Made by a program: the position numbers and the translations under genes. From assembly GCA_030704615.1 (NCBI GenBank), contig CM060731.1, forward strand, positions 6,076,001 through 6,140,000: a DNA stretch of 64,000 nt, given 5' to 3'. Source of the DNA: Takakia lepidozioides. Taxonomy: Eukaryota; Streptophyta; Takakiopsida; Takakiales; Takakiaceae. The number at the start of each line of letters is the position of its first letter. Within the stretch, counting starts at the first letter, position 1. The notes below the pieces were generated by a model. That model saw only the letters and a list, made by a program, of their open reading frames with translations. It had not been told where the DNA came from and did not search any database. This document shows positions 26,431 through 38,600 of the stretch, piece by piece.

Positions 26431-26830
26431 TCTGCAGCCTGCACCCCCCCCCCCCTCCTCTGTTGCCCCTTCGCTGTCCTAGACCTGCCCGCTGCCCGCT
26501 GGCCATTAACCCCCCGCTAACTCCACACTAACCCTGGTTACCGCGCCAGCCAACCGCGCCGGTGCTATCCTATCCACTACTTGACCCTCAGCCCTATCAC
26601 CGCTCCACATCCTCACCGTCCATCTCCGATCCGACGCTCACGATTCGCCGCGCGTTGATGCTGCGCGCTTTGGCTTATCATCCTGCCAGCACTGCGCGCC
26701 GAATGGCCCACTGCCGCGTGGCAGCATCTGACTCACGCGGCACTACAGTAGTGCCTTGCACTAACTACTTAGTAACTTACTTACCACTAACGTACTAGGT
26801 AACTTACTACTCTCTACTATTCTCCCACCC
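25906..26830 (-). promoter_or_regulatory. 5' flank of the RNA-binding protein gene, with CT microsatellite
   Basis: Pyrimidine-rich on the plus strand, with a CT dinucleotide run at about 26,388-26,432 inside a longer C/T tract (26,340-26,470). On the gene's own strand this is a GA repeat, which in plants is a frequent promoter element and 5'-leader feature. No TATA box was identified. Confidence 0.45.
26388..26432. repeat. CT/GA dinucleotide microsatellite
   Basis: Uninterrupted CT repeats flanked by degenerate CT/CCT sequence. Confidence 0.9.
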
Positions 26831-27036
26831 TGTTTTGCGCGGGCTGGACCTTACCGCGACCGACGAATGAAACAGTCCGAGAAGAATGATCCACACTTCA
26901 TCCGCACGGAAACGGATGAAACCCAGAGATTTGTCGGAATTCCCTCAGAGGGAGCAATCTGGCTGAAACAGTCCCTCACCCAGGCAGTATATATTCCAGC
27001 TGTAGTCAGGTCAGGTGCTTAACCATGGGACTATCT

Positions 27037-27306
27037 TTGACCTTGTGACAGGGTGACAGTTTTTGACCGCCATGAATACACCATGGATGGTAATCATTCA
27101 TCCATCTATCCGTCCATCCGGTGAAGCCAGCACTGCCACTCGGCCATGTAATCATCATCAACATGGTCATTGCCTATATGATGATGCTAGACAATGGATG
27201 AACGTTGTACAGATGGATGGGCCTTGGTGAGAACTGGAAGGTCATATTAGGGGTAAGATCTCATCCAAGGCATACAATAAATGGTGGTGTTGACCGAGTG
27301 TTGACC
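27037..27306 (+). promoter_or_regulatory. Cluster of four W-box cores (TTGACC)
   Basis: TTGACC occurs at 27037, 27063, 27290 and 27301, all on the plus strand. TTGAC followed by C or T is the binding core of WRKY factors. The cluster lies 1.1-1.4 kb upstream of the RNA-binding protein's ATG, which is on the minus strand. Confidence 0.45.
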
Positions 27307-27400
27307 GTTCCGATGGGGTGGATGTCCTCCATCCTCACCCGAGCCAGAGCACATGCGAGATGGATGCAAAACGGGAGTGACGGATGGATGAGAAGTAAGT
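27080..27400. repeat. ATGG/CATC-rich low-complexity tract
   Basis: Scattered CATC, ATGG and GATGGATG words, for example at 27090-27125, 27190-27220 and 27380-27392. It reads like a decayed ATGG microsatellite. Confidence 0.5.
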
Positions 27401-30400
27401 AGAACTGACACAGTGCAGGGATAGTAAACATGGAGGGGAATGAGGGGAGCTTTGAATGCAGTGCAGTACCACAGTACAGAATATTGGCTTTTAACTTTTA
27501 ACTTTTAACCCTGCCTTATTTAACTCTGACTTACTACTCACTAACCCGGATGGCCAGTCACTAACCGCGGAGTTAGGCTAGGAAAGTAGCTAACCAGACC
27601 TTGGGCAGCAGAAAACGTTTCTATAAAAAGTAACCGCGCCTACGAACGCGGAAGGCTTGGCCTACACGCTACAATCGCGGGCAGGCTGCCTGGCGGCCGG
27701 GCCGGGCAGGAAAAAACGGGCAGGGGAGGAAGAAACAAAACCCCTGGCGTGCCATGTGGGCATGCTGACGTGCGCTGCATTGCGGGGTATCTTGAGCATT
27801 GGTTTGAGATTACGCAGAAATGTGGACGGTGGAGATGGGGTGCAGATGGCGCTGGGGCAGCTGTCACGCGTGATTAGCGCGGCTGGATAAGGCGGTCTAC
27901 CGCGCGGTTGGATACCGCGGTCGACCGCGCGGTGTCCCGACTGCGTCCTCGCACATGCCTGCCGCCCTGCTCGCTGACCAACCCCGAGACTAGGGATGGA
28001 TGAGGATAGATGAATACCGTGTGGAGCATTTGGGTTGGAAGGCGTCCGGATGACAGAATGTGTGGCACATTCATCCCCCGACGACCCGGTCCTATGTTGT
28101 ACAGTGCCGGGGGGGCGACCCTCCAAACATTTACCCGCTTTCAGGCTGCAGTGGCTTCCTGACCTGCGGGGTGGGCCCTGCCTGGAATGGTGCAGGATTC
28201 TTCGATCTGCCTGAGATAAGGCAGTGATACATCTAATGGGAGCGGTCTCACTCTCATCTTGTTCATGAATTGCAGACGATGGCAGCATGATGTGGTTGAT
28301 TAGGCTTGCACTCACCAATGGTTTTGAGCGGTCTCGAGCAATTTGCAGTTTCATATATCTTCAAATCTGTCTCGTGCTTAAGTGGCCACACATTATTCTA
28401 GTTTGTGGCAAGTATTCTCAAGAATGCCGAGATTACAGAGTGGGCGGGTCCACCGTTGTGGGAGAGTGGAGAAGGGGGGTTTATAAGAGAGGGTTTTCTT
28501 CCTCATCGCAACTCACGGGCATGCGTTTGATGAGTTTAGCATATAGCTGAGATGTGGGGGGGTAAATGACGACGTCTGAGCACGCCAGTTTAGGTTGCTC
28601 ACAACCTCGAGCAGGGGGGGAAAATACTCAGCAAAGTGCCGAATTCTTCCACCTCCCTACTCCTTCCGTCGATCCTACCTTTGCGGGGAGGTAGTGGCTG
28701 TTCGTGAGGGCTAGTGTAGCAATTTGGGCAGAGACTCGGCCCTGATGGTTGAAAATCTCCCACAAACAGGTCTGCCTTCTGGATCTGTATCCTCCCGACT
28801 TTTCTTCCCACTCCTTCATGGAGCATGCAGCGATGCTACATGCTGCCGCGATGATTTGCGCTTGGAACTTGCAGCATCGTGTCCCATATAGATCTCAACG
28901 CACATTGTACTTGATTTCATCATGGCAGTGTGAAGATTCCCAAAAAGACTTCCAAGTGCAAAAGAGTTCCCACACATGCCATGGTCTCTGTTTGCAAGAC
29001 TTCTTAAGTCTTACGACGGGAAATTTGTTGTCTTAATATAACCCCGGAGGTTACACAAGTACAACTGAGTTTTAAGCAAAGCTAGGTAGTGCTTGAGTGG
29101 GGATCTGTGATTCTGTCCTCCTCTTGTCGAGAGACGAATCTTTGAAAGGTCGAAGTACAATGAAGGCTTAACTCCTTGCACGCAGGTGAGTGGAGCATGC
29201 AAGTCAACCTCAAGAATGAAATGTCGGGGTCTGGCAAGTATCTATGTGCAGTTTTCTCCAGAGTAAGCTCACAACATACTCTGCTCAAAGATTTGCTGAT
29301 GTGCGCGACCACTCTCTCGTTATTCCCAGGCCCCCATTGACTCGTCTGAAGAGTTTGGCTCCGATAGATCGAAGAAAACCCAAGCCGCTCAAATCGACCA
29401 TCTCCTGCCCCTGGGAAGAGCTTGATGAAATGAAGGTCTAGTACTGGCCACAAATTTGTGCTGAGTTACATTTTTTTGAGAAGTTTTGGGATTGTTTGAC
29501 TTTAGCGCAAATCGATCAAATATTGAAGCCTGACCTCTATCTCCATGCGGCTAGCTTTGATGGTGATCCTAACTCGTCTCTGCTTCTGCAATGCTCTCTG
29601 CAGCTGCAGAACTCGACCTGTCTTGGGTGACGCGATTGAGCTGTGACCCAAGCTGGAGAAACATAATGCAGTTATAGCACAACCACAAAGTTGAGACAGA
29701 CTGTGGGACTTCTGCCATAACCAGGGACACAAGCTTGGTGCTGCAGTTTGCACAAGCTGCAATACGGCGAGGCCACTTCTTGTGCACATTGAATGGAATC
29801 TAGTGCCCTAATTGTAACAATAGATTTAGACCTGTAGACAAAAGTCCTTCCCTGAACGCCTCGCTAGTAGCTTCACTGGTGTTGAAGAGTGTTGAAGAGT
29901 ATCCGAAGACAGAAGACCCTCCCAGATCTGATTGCAGCCAGAGCTAGGAGAAGACACTAGCACATATCAAAGTCATCATGCTAGGATCTCTTCTGTCTGA
30001 CAATCTTAATCCTTTCAGACTTGTCCTTCATCTCAATATTTACATACACCATGGACAATATGGATACCGAGGCTGACTAGTAAGATTACAGAAACACAAT
30101 ACTCTGCATACCACTACAGAAACAAGAGAGAATAATCTTCTGCAGCTTGGTGGTGGCAACACAAACAATACATTGTGTCTCTTGCACAATATATGTAGAT
30201 CAAGGAGTCCAACAATCTAGCCAAGACTCAAATGCAATCCAAACACCAACTGAGCGTTAGATGCAGAAGCTGATTTGCAAGATTAGTTCCAACAGTAAAC
30301 TGGTTTTAGTATACAGCTGCCAAAAGCAGATGAGCTGTGGTTTTAGTGGGGCCTTCAAACTGGACAAAAATACATCTCTCAATCAATGCTTCATGTGGAG

Positions 30401-30637
30401 GGGAAATGATGTCAAGTTCATCCACCCAACCACGCAATGAGCTAAAATATAAGAATGACTAGCTCGGATCTATGATACAGTTTTATGACTGCAGTAACTG
30501 TTTAAGAAACAGACCTGACACACAGGCCTCGCTAGCAAGGCACATTGAGCCTATCAACGAAGGCAAAACTGTTCCAGTGTAAGCAATTGTGGAAGAGTTT
30601 ATGCAGAGCTTTCAGCTGGATCTCATGTGTCAATCAG
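27400..30637. other. Intergenic sequence without a recognised gene
   Basis: GC-rich at 27,600-28,150, including two ACCGCGCGGT palindromes near 27,900 and 27,930. The rest is of ordinary composition. Long open frames exist (for example 28354-27662 on minus) but show no domain, and amino-acid make-up looks like chance. The right end should hold the 3' untranslated region of the kinase gene. Confidence 0.4.
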
Positions 30638-33600
30638 TTAGTTCTGAAGGAATTCACATTCATGAAGGCGTGTTAGAATCTCTTCATAGCCGGGTCGAGC
30701 AGTTGGGACTTCCTCCCAGCAATCTGCAAATATTCAACAAGAGAGACCTGTGCCTTACAAACCTGGAAAACTACCCAAATTGCAAGACATTTGATTACTT
30801 ATCTATCCCGTCACTGGCTGAACAATCCCCGGAGGGTTCAGAAGCCCGCATAGATTGGGTTTCTTTAGCAAGGCTCATCCACATCAACTGGACGTCATGG
30901 AAGAAGAGCTATTCTTTCAAATTTTGTGTCCAAAACTAGTCCTGTGAGAGGTCCACGTCAAGCTCAATAACATAGAAACTCAAAGTATGGTTAAAAAAAG
31001 GTCCTCTTCATGTCTAGCACCAAGTTGCAAACAACCTTTCCCTCTGCAGTCGACAATACTGGACCTAAAAGTTGGAGTAACGTACCAGCAATCAGCTTGC
31101 CAATCAGACCCTCTGGAATGTCCAACCGTGCCCTATTATGAGCCACGGCATACACCACCTGCAGACAATAGTATCCCACCAGCCTATATCAAGAGAAAAA
31201 ACTCAAGATGGTTTTAATATATTAGTAGATGGATCTAAACCTAGGACTAGTACAATAACTGAAATACATAGTTAGAAGCTAACTAACGATGGCAGATATG
31301 GTTGCTAATGCTCCCTTGAAAGTAGGCCTGCTAAGTTACAGCATGTAGTCCTAGATTAGCAAATGGATTAGGCACACATGACCAGACATACTTGCATGGG
31401 CTTGACACCTTCCCAGGGTCGCTTAAGAGTGCAAAGCTCCCACATGATGACACCCAAACTGAACACGTCACACTTGTCCGTAACTGGCTCATTTCGCAAG
31501 AGCTCCGGTGCTGTCCACTCAGGTGTGCCAGCTGCAGCACTATCACAAACAGTGGAGCCAGTAGCAATGCGCGACAAGCCAAAGTCGCAAATCTTGACAG
31601 CCCAGTGCTTGTCGACTAAGCAATTGGCACTCTTCAGGTCACGATGCACAATCTTCATGCGCTGCACACTCATCATCCCCCTTCACTCGAGCCAAGCAAT
31701 GTCAGATTACGAATACAAACAGTCACTGAACAAACAGGACAGTCCAAACTGCAGGGAAATCGTCTTCACAAAAGAAGCAGAACACGCATACGCAGTCAGT
31801 GAACGAAAAACAAAATGCTGGAGTGCAATAGCAAACAGGAATCACAAGGTCTGCCTCTACCACTGTCAAAGTCACAGGAGCTTGGTGATGATTTGTCATA
31901 GTGCACCTGCAAATATCCCGGAGCATCTTCAGGCGGCGGCGCCAGCTAAGCTTCTTCCCCTGCCCACTGGAGTGAATTAGGCGATAGAGCGACCCATTAT
32001 GCATGTACTCGGTCACCATGGACAGATGTGGTGGCTTGGTGCAAGCTCCCAGAAACAGTATCACTACATAACCCCATGACGTCAGCCCATGATTGCGTCA
32101 GATGCCATTGTTGATTCCATTTCTCAAAGGCGGTGTGTCTGCAATTATCTGTGACTCCCTAGAGACTAACGATCTTTAGAACCATCAGCATATCCCAAAA
32201 AATAAGGATCCAGAAATCCAGGCATGTCCAGTTAATTTCATGTTTGGACATAACTCTTTGTAGGTGCTACAGCGGGTACTTGTTCATTTGATGCTTTGAG
32301 CCAGACAGAATAATAATGCAGAACTGGTCTGGCAATTCATCACAAGAGGTATACTAGTCTCGGTTCACCTAAAGGTTCTCTGTCCACCTAAGTAATTTCA
32401 GATTGTTGACAGTAAATATTTGTCTCAACATACAAATACTCGCGAGTAACGTAATAAGCAATGTGCAATCGAACTTCTGCAACTTTGTTTATCAATGTAT
32501 TAACTCAAACCCTTCAATTCTTAAAAATAGAGAAGGGTTGGAGTTGTCATATCTACATGCAGGTAAGGGAGTACCATTAGGATGTCGCAGCCGACTTCAA
32601 GAGACATCCACACACACACAAGCAAGTGAAGACAAGCTTCTTCAGAACACGTAGCTGGTAACTTTGCAGTAATCCACAATTTGATTGGATGCAACTCAAG
32701 AGACAGAATAGCAAATGAAGCAATAATTACCAAGTCAAGGACAAGGGATAAATTTTGAAACCTATATAACAAAGCAATGTACCTCAGAAGAGAGATTTCA
32801 TTGCAAAAATCTTGTGTGTTCTCAACAGTTAGGTCCTGCTCAAGCATAACCTTAATGGCTACCTCTGTACCCCTCCATATACCACGAAACACTTCTCCAA
32901 AGGACCCTGCAAAGAACAAACCAAACATCTCAACAAATGTAGCATACCCTTCTTGTATGAAATTTTAAGCTGTTCTTCCTCTTAACCTTTAATGGCAGTC
33001 CTTGACACAATATCTCATGAAGACAATTGAAAAATCTTGAATATAAGAATAATTATTACCACGAGAGAGTCCCTTAAATACTAACAACTTTAAAATTATA
33101 TAATCAATAAAGGACAGGAGAGGTTGTAAGCAAAAATGGAAATTACACAACAGACAACATCTCTTCTCAAGCTCGTAAATTGCCTCCTACTGCACAGGTG
33201 CTATTTGTACTTCCCACAAGTACTGAATCCCCGAGCATCATTCCATGTTGAACCCTTCATAGACACTGAGGAGGTGACGTGCCCATGTGCTATTTGAAGT
33301 TTGATGATTGGACTTATATTCACAACCCTGAGTATTAAATGTTGCTACACAAACCAGAGACAACTTCTTTTCCCCAGCTTCATGTCCACAAAACACATGT
33401 TCACAATCAGTCAGGTTGGTGGAGAGCAACTATGCCCACTTGATACCCAAGCATGATTCCATGGTGACCCCTTCATAGACACATGAGGATGTGATGTGTG
33501 CCCATGTGCTATTGAAGTTTTAAGTTTTGAGTATCAATTGTTGCTGCAACAGATCTTATGGCCGAAGTAGGCTTCTCCCAAGGCTACAACCTGCCCTACT

Positions 33601-35586
33601 CCTTTCACATTGAAGAGCATAAAATGGATTATGTGCCTAGAGAGGGAGCGCATACAGACATTAAACAGCAGCAGAGCTCAGGAAAAAGAACACCTACCAA
33701 TACCAACGCGAACACCAATTCGAAGTTCTGAGAAGTCAATGTTCCATTCAGAGAAAGGCATCAGTGGCTGGCTTGGCAATGATGGGGACTGCATTGTGAG
33801 ACTCCAGGAAGCTGCACCTGTTTGGGTGTCCATTGATGAAGAGGATGCAACAACAGGAAGATCTTGGTTATGTTGCTGCACATCTGTGGTCTCTTGGGGG
33901 GTTGAGCCAGATGGAAGATCTTGGCTATTTTGCAGTGCTGATCCAGAGGTTGCTCCATTGTTAAAGCCAAAACTAGTGAAACTCGGTATGCCCTTTGCAT
34001 TTCCTGGCTGGGACTCCAAATCTGTATTTCTGGATTCCATGGATCTCCCCAAAGCCTACAAAGGCAAATGATTGTCAGGACCAACGGATGGACAAATGTT
34101 TTTTATTCCAGTACGCATATTCTCTTATTGACATGTCCACAAGCATCCAACTCTTTACCAGCAATTAAAAAGCAGCAAGAGTCCATCTTGACTACAGTAA
34201 AACCAGACCCTTAATGAGCAACACATGACCCAGTTAACCTCCCAACTTCGAACTCATCTTTACTGGCCAGGGAGTACCCTAATCCCTCTATAACATACTA
34301 TGCTCTCAGTCTTGCTTCTCATGAACAGGCCTGTGGCAACCTCCTCATAAAGTTTCACATCAGATCTTCCTAAGTACCATCCAAAGGCCTAACCCTTGGT
34401 CTTTGCCCTTCTGACCCGTTCACCTCCCCTTCGCTTAGTCATTAGTATCTTCAGATCCTTCTTATTCTCTTTCCAGCCTTGCTTAGTTGCTAGCCAAGTC
34501 TTGCTTGACTAGTCCGTGACAACAAGCGATGCACCTTTACATTACTTCTTGACACAGTCAAAGGGTTTTGTTTTCCGTATCTACACCTAGGAAATATATG
34601 CCAAAACAATCGACCTCTATTACCTTTAGCACATGGTCCCTCAGAAAGGGGCCCCTTTCACAAACCAAGTACACGAATTTCAAACTCTTTCGAAGTAGGT
34701 TACCGATTTGAAACCATGCTATACTGGGAGTAAGTGTGAGTACTCTGTGTAAGTGAAAGGCGAACTGCATATGCTTCAAATGGGAATAGAAGCGACAATA
34801 CCTCTCCACTTCCTTGGCCAGAATCTGGAGTAAGAGCGTCAGGACTGGGGATAGCTCTATATGGCTCCAGCTCTTTTGATCGGAAGCGCTCCTGCTTGAT
34901 GGCCTCATTCATAGCACGCACTGCCCTGCTCATTTCAAGTTGAAATGCAACTCATTCATAAGATATTCACTGACTCAATGAGAGACACATGCCAGGCATT
35001 TACCCCTTGAACCAACTGCAGAGGGGTATGAATCCAAGTGCGTGAAAAAACCTAAAATTAACAAAACTAACAAATTTAACGATCTCACCAAGAATAGCAA
35101 GGCAAACCACCATCTGACTGCCTACATGACACACAGAGAACAGTGATAAGAGAATCACACCTGACAACATCATCGCTGACCTCAGGGGCAACACCACGTT
35201 TTCTAGCCCTCCGCAGCTCAGCCTGCGGACTGTGATAAACCCTACAATACCACGGCCAGAGATACCTATGAGTGATGAGAACCTGAAAGTGCTTTGGCGA
35301 CCTGCACGCATCATGGCATTCTGTCTTCTACCACAGAGAAGGAATTTCTGAAAAGATAGCAGGCTTGTCCTGGATCTTCCTAGTATGTTAAGCACCAGAA
35401 GAAGAAACAACGTCTTTCTCCTTTTCCTCTCTGCTTCTGTTTGCTGTTCAAAGGTAGGCTTCCCGCCCTGAGTTTAAATTTCAGTCTAATGCCGAGAGTG
35501 GGTAGACCCTTGAGGTCATCCATGATGTCCTCCCCCATGTCACAGACTGGAAACAAGTTCAGGGAAGTTTTCTGCCTAACCAGGGT

Positions 35587-35623
<37 letters not shown>

Positions 35624-38600
35624 TTATTATAATGTCTCCAGGTGGGAGGGGAACAGAAAAGAGAACAGGTGTGGAGGCTAGCCTTGAAGGTGCAGGATCT
35701 CCGATGTATTGCAGGAAATCCATTCCCTTTCTGTCATTCTTGATATCAATCGACAGTGCCCTCTCGCGCCTGCAACATGCTAACCTGTCAACAGGATTGT
35801 ATGCCTCCCTCTGATGCTAATTTCCCCATAGTATTAAATGGAGGTTACCTTTTCTCTCTCAACCTAGTCTGTTGTTTTCCCCTGGTAGATGCAAGCTGGT
35901 CACCATTTTACGACACCTACCAGGTTGTTCAACAATGATACTGGTCGGTAAAATTATGATCATGTTGACTACCTTCCATTCTCTCCTTGTTTGTTAATGA
36001 ACAAAGAAGCTGAGCGCCTTCTGAAAATTGGAGAAGGCTTCCCAGCTGTACTGGCATGCTGGGGCGACTGTTCTGGGCTGCACACCAACTTTCCTCTGTC
36101 AATATCCTAGTATGTGTGAGAGGTAATACAATGGAAGCTCAAAGGCTTTGACTTCAGAGCTTGCAGTGGAGGTTCATCCTTGAGACTGTAAAGCTGCAGA
36201 CCTCACGTTTCGAAGTGCAAAGTCAACCCTACGCACATGTTCCACATCACAAGGACTCGCTCACCTCCTGTTACCATGTGCTGTTGTCGAAACCCTCTTG
36301 CAAGAACCTTTGCAACATGTGCTTGTAGACCCTCAGAACCCCAGAAATCTACAAGGAAGATAGCAATGTGTTTCTTCCCAAGATATATTTACCACCTCCG
36401 TTTGCAGAAACAATATACGAATACCTACTGAGGGCCTCAGATCTGCCTTCATCAGCCCCTGGCATGGAGATCATGGGCTCTAGATCATGGGCGACAGTGA
36501 TAATAATTTGAAAACTTGGAGGGAAGGGATAGAGGGCACCAGATTATGTCACTGAGCACATTGCAATCTACAAGATGAGGAGTGATGTGATTGAGTGGGG
36601 AATCAATATTGTTGGAATTCCACCAGACCACAGACTCCGTTTGTGGGACATGTCAATGAAAGAAACCTAACCCCGACTCCAACAAAATAACTCAACTTAG
36701 AGGCTCGAAAGTGAGGAAACAGGCAGTACCTGGAAACACTAATGTCTTCACCCACATTGCGGCGACTACCACTGAGCATCGAGGGTGCACGGGGTTTGAA
36801 GACTGGATGTTCTGGACTGCTGCCAGTTCAAACCTTACACCATCAGTTCACCTGACTTGACTCTTTCCCCTTTATTCCTCATGACCAAACTATCACCAGA
36901 TGACACTAAAAGAGGTAATAACAAACCAATTCTTGCTTGCTTGGAAAATGGAAGGGACACATCTTCTAGCAACTGCAAAGGACATCTTGTTGGCCAAGAG
37001 GACACATCAGCAAGAGATAGGCATTCTTTTACATCACCCATAACGTCATTCTACGCAGTTGATATTATCTCCGACAGCTCAGCCCTGGAATTGGGTCTTA
37101 AAGCCACAATAGCCTGATGTAAATAATAATTAGAGTATTCTTGTAAAGCAGAACATTACTGTTGACTGTCAGTGAGTTCTCTAAGTTCGTCTCCCTCTGG
37201 CCACAGGCCAAACCAAAAACCATTTTTGAAGATGATTGGCTAAGCTGAACATCTCTCAGCTTCTTTTCCGAAATCAAATGGACAAACTGCCATTCGTGGA
37301 GAGTCATCTGTCTAGCGCCTTGATCAAAGTGGAATTAACTCTCCGGGGGCTTGATTGGACTTTGACCGTACAAAGAGCACGGGTCGCCTGCTATTCAATT
37401 GGCATAGTTAAACATTAACAGCTTCACCTCCATCAGTCAGAATTTGACTTACCCACTTGGTTGAGGTTGTATCAAACAATGCAGTCTAGGTGTTGTGTAA
37501 AACTTTCACACTCTGGGTGAGATTCAAAACCCTTCTAAAACCCTGTGCCCTTACCCTGGATTTAGCAACCTTAGATACCATATCGTGCACAGCAATGTGG
37601 TGGTTGAACACCTTGCAAAAAGATCCCATGCAAGGTGTGCATCACCTGGAAATGCTTCCTTCCTCTGACCCCACACGTTGAGATGTCCGCAAACGGGTTT
37701 GTGGATGCTCCGGACTAAGAATGCCCAAGAAACTTTGCAGTCAGCTTGGTAGAACATTGGTATAGAGGTGAATCCGTGCATGATTGCAACGACTTCTTAT
37801 TACAATTTCTACAAGCACACGTTTAGCACTCAAATAAAAGCAGCTGCAACTTTTTCTATTGAAGACCATAATGGAGTGACAACTACCTGGAAGGAAAACT
37901 GCGCACCCCCTCCATCATGGGCCTGCTATGGTCATGTTGAGCCTCTAGAGACCGTTCTGGACTGTAAAAAGACAAGATATGTGTTATACAAGTTATTCTT
38001 AGTGACAGACATCCTCTTATAACGAAAATGACACGGCATTGGCTCTGTTAACCTACAACCTCTACATCGATTTCCCACACTGATCCATTGGAACAACTAA
38101 TCTGAAAGGGGAATGACATGGCAATGGATTTTATTATCTTGATGCCACCGCCACACCTGTCAGACTGCCTGACTCATACTTTAAAAACTGCTGTTATTAC
38201 TGTACACATAAGTAACAAACCTGGACCCAGCAGTGTGCTCATCAATCACTCGCCTTCGACTGCGTCTCCGTGTTGGGTTGGCCAAATCTGGTTCACTCTG
38301 GGATGGGCTGCGACCAGAAGTAAACTCCAAGCCATAAGCACAGGAAACTTTTTAGTGACAGCTCGTGTGGTCGTGGAGGGGGGGAGGCTAACCAGGAGAA
38401 ACGAATAGAAAGACCAAGAAGAACAGAAAAGAATCAACAGACTAAAAATAAAACCCTAAAGTTTTGTAGGTGCTGAAGAACATCGATGCGTGAGAGTTTT
38501 AGTGACCCCAACGCACAAGGTTCAGATGCTAGTAAACGGTAGAAGCCTTCTCAACAGTCTGATGCACAACACCAGATCAACAGTACAGTATTAAGCGCCG

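Noticed and set aside
25630-26520. 296-residue open frame on the plus strand
   Set aside because: It runs antisense to the RRM exon and through the CT-rich tract; the protein is low-complexity Ser/Leu/Pro with no domain.
27662-28354. 230-residue open frame on the minus strand
   Set aside because: It lies in GC-rich DNA where stops are rare, shows no motif, and has no splice or promoter support.
28599-29789. Minus-strand frames with paired cysteines, such as CANC...CYNC
   Set aside because: Spacing and context fit no zinc-finger family, frames are short, and no splice-linked partner exon was found.
30589-30939. 116-residue open frame on the plus strand
   Set aside because: It covers, on the opposite strand, the last coding exon of the kinase ([17 protein letters not shown]), which is much better supported.
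31378-31980. 200-residue open frame on the plus strand
   Set aside because: Antisense shadow of the kinase catalytic exons.
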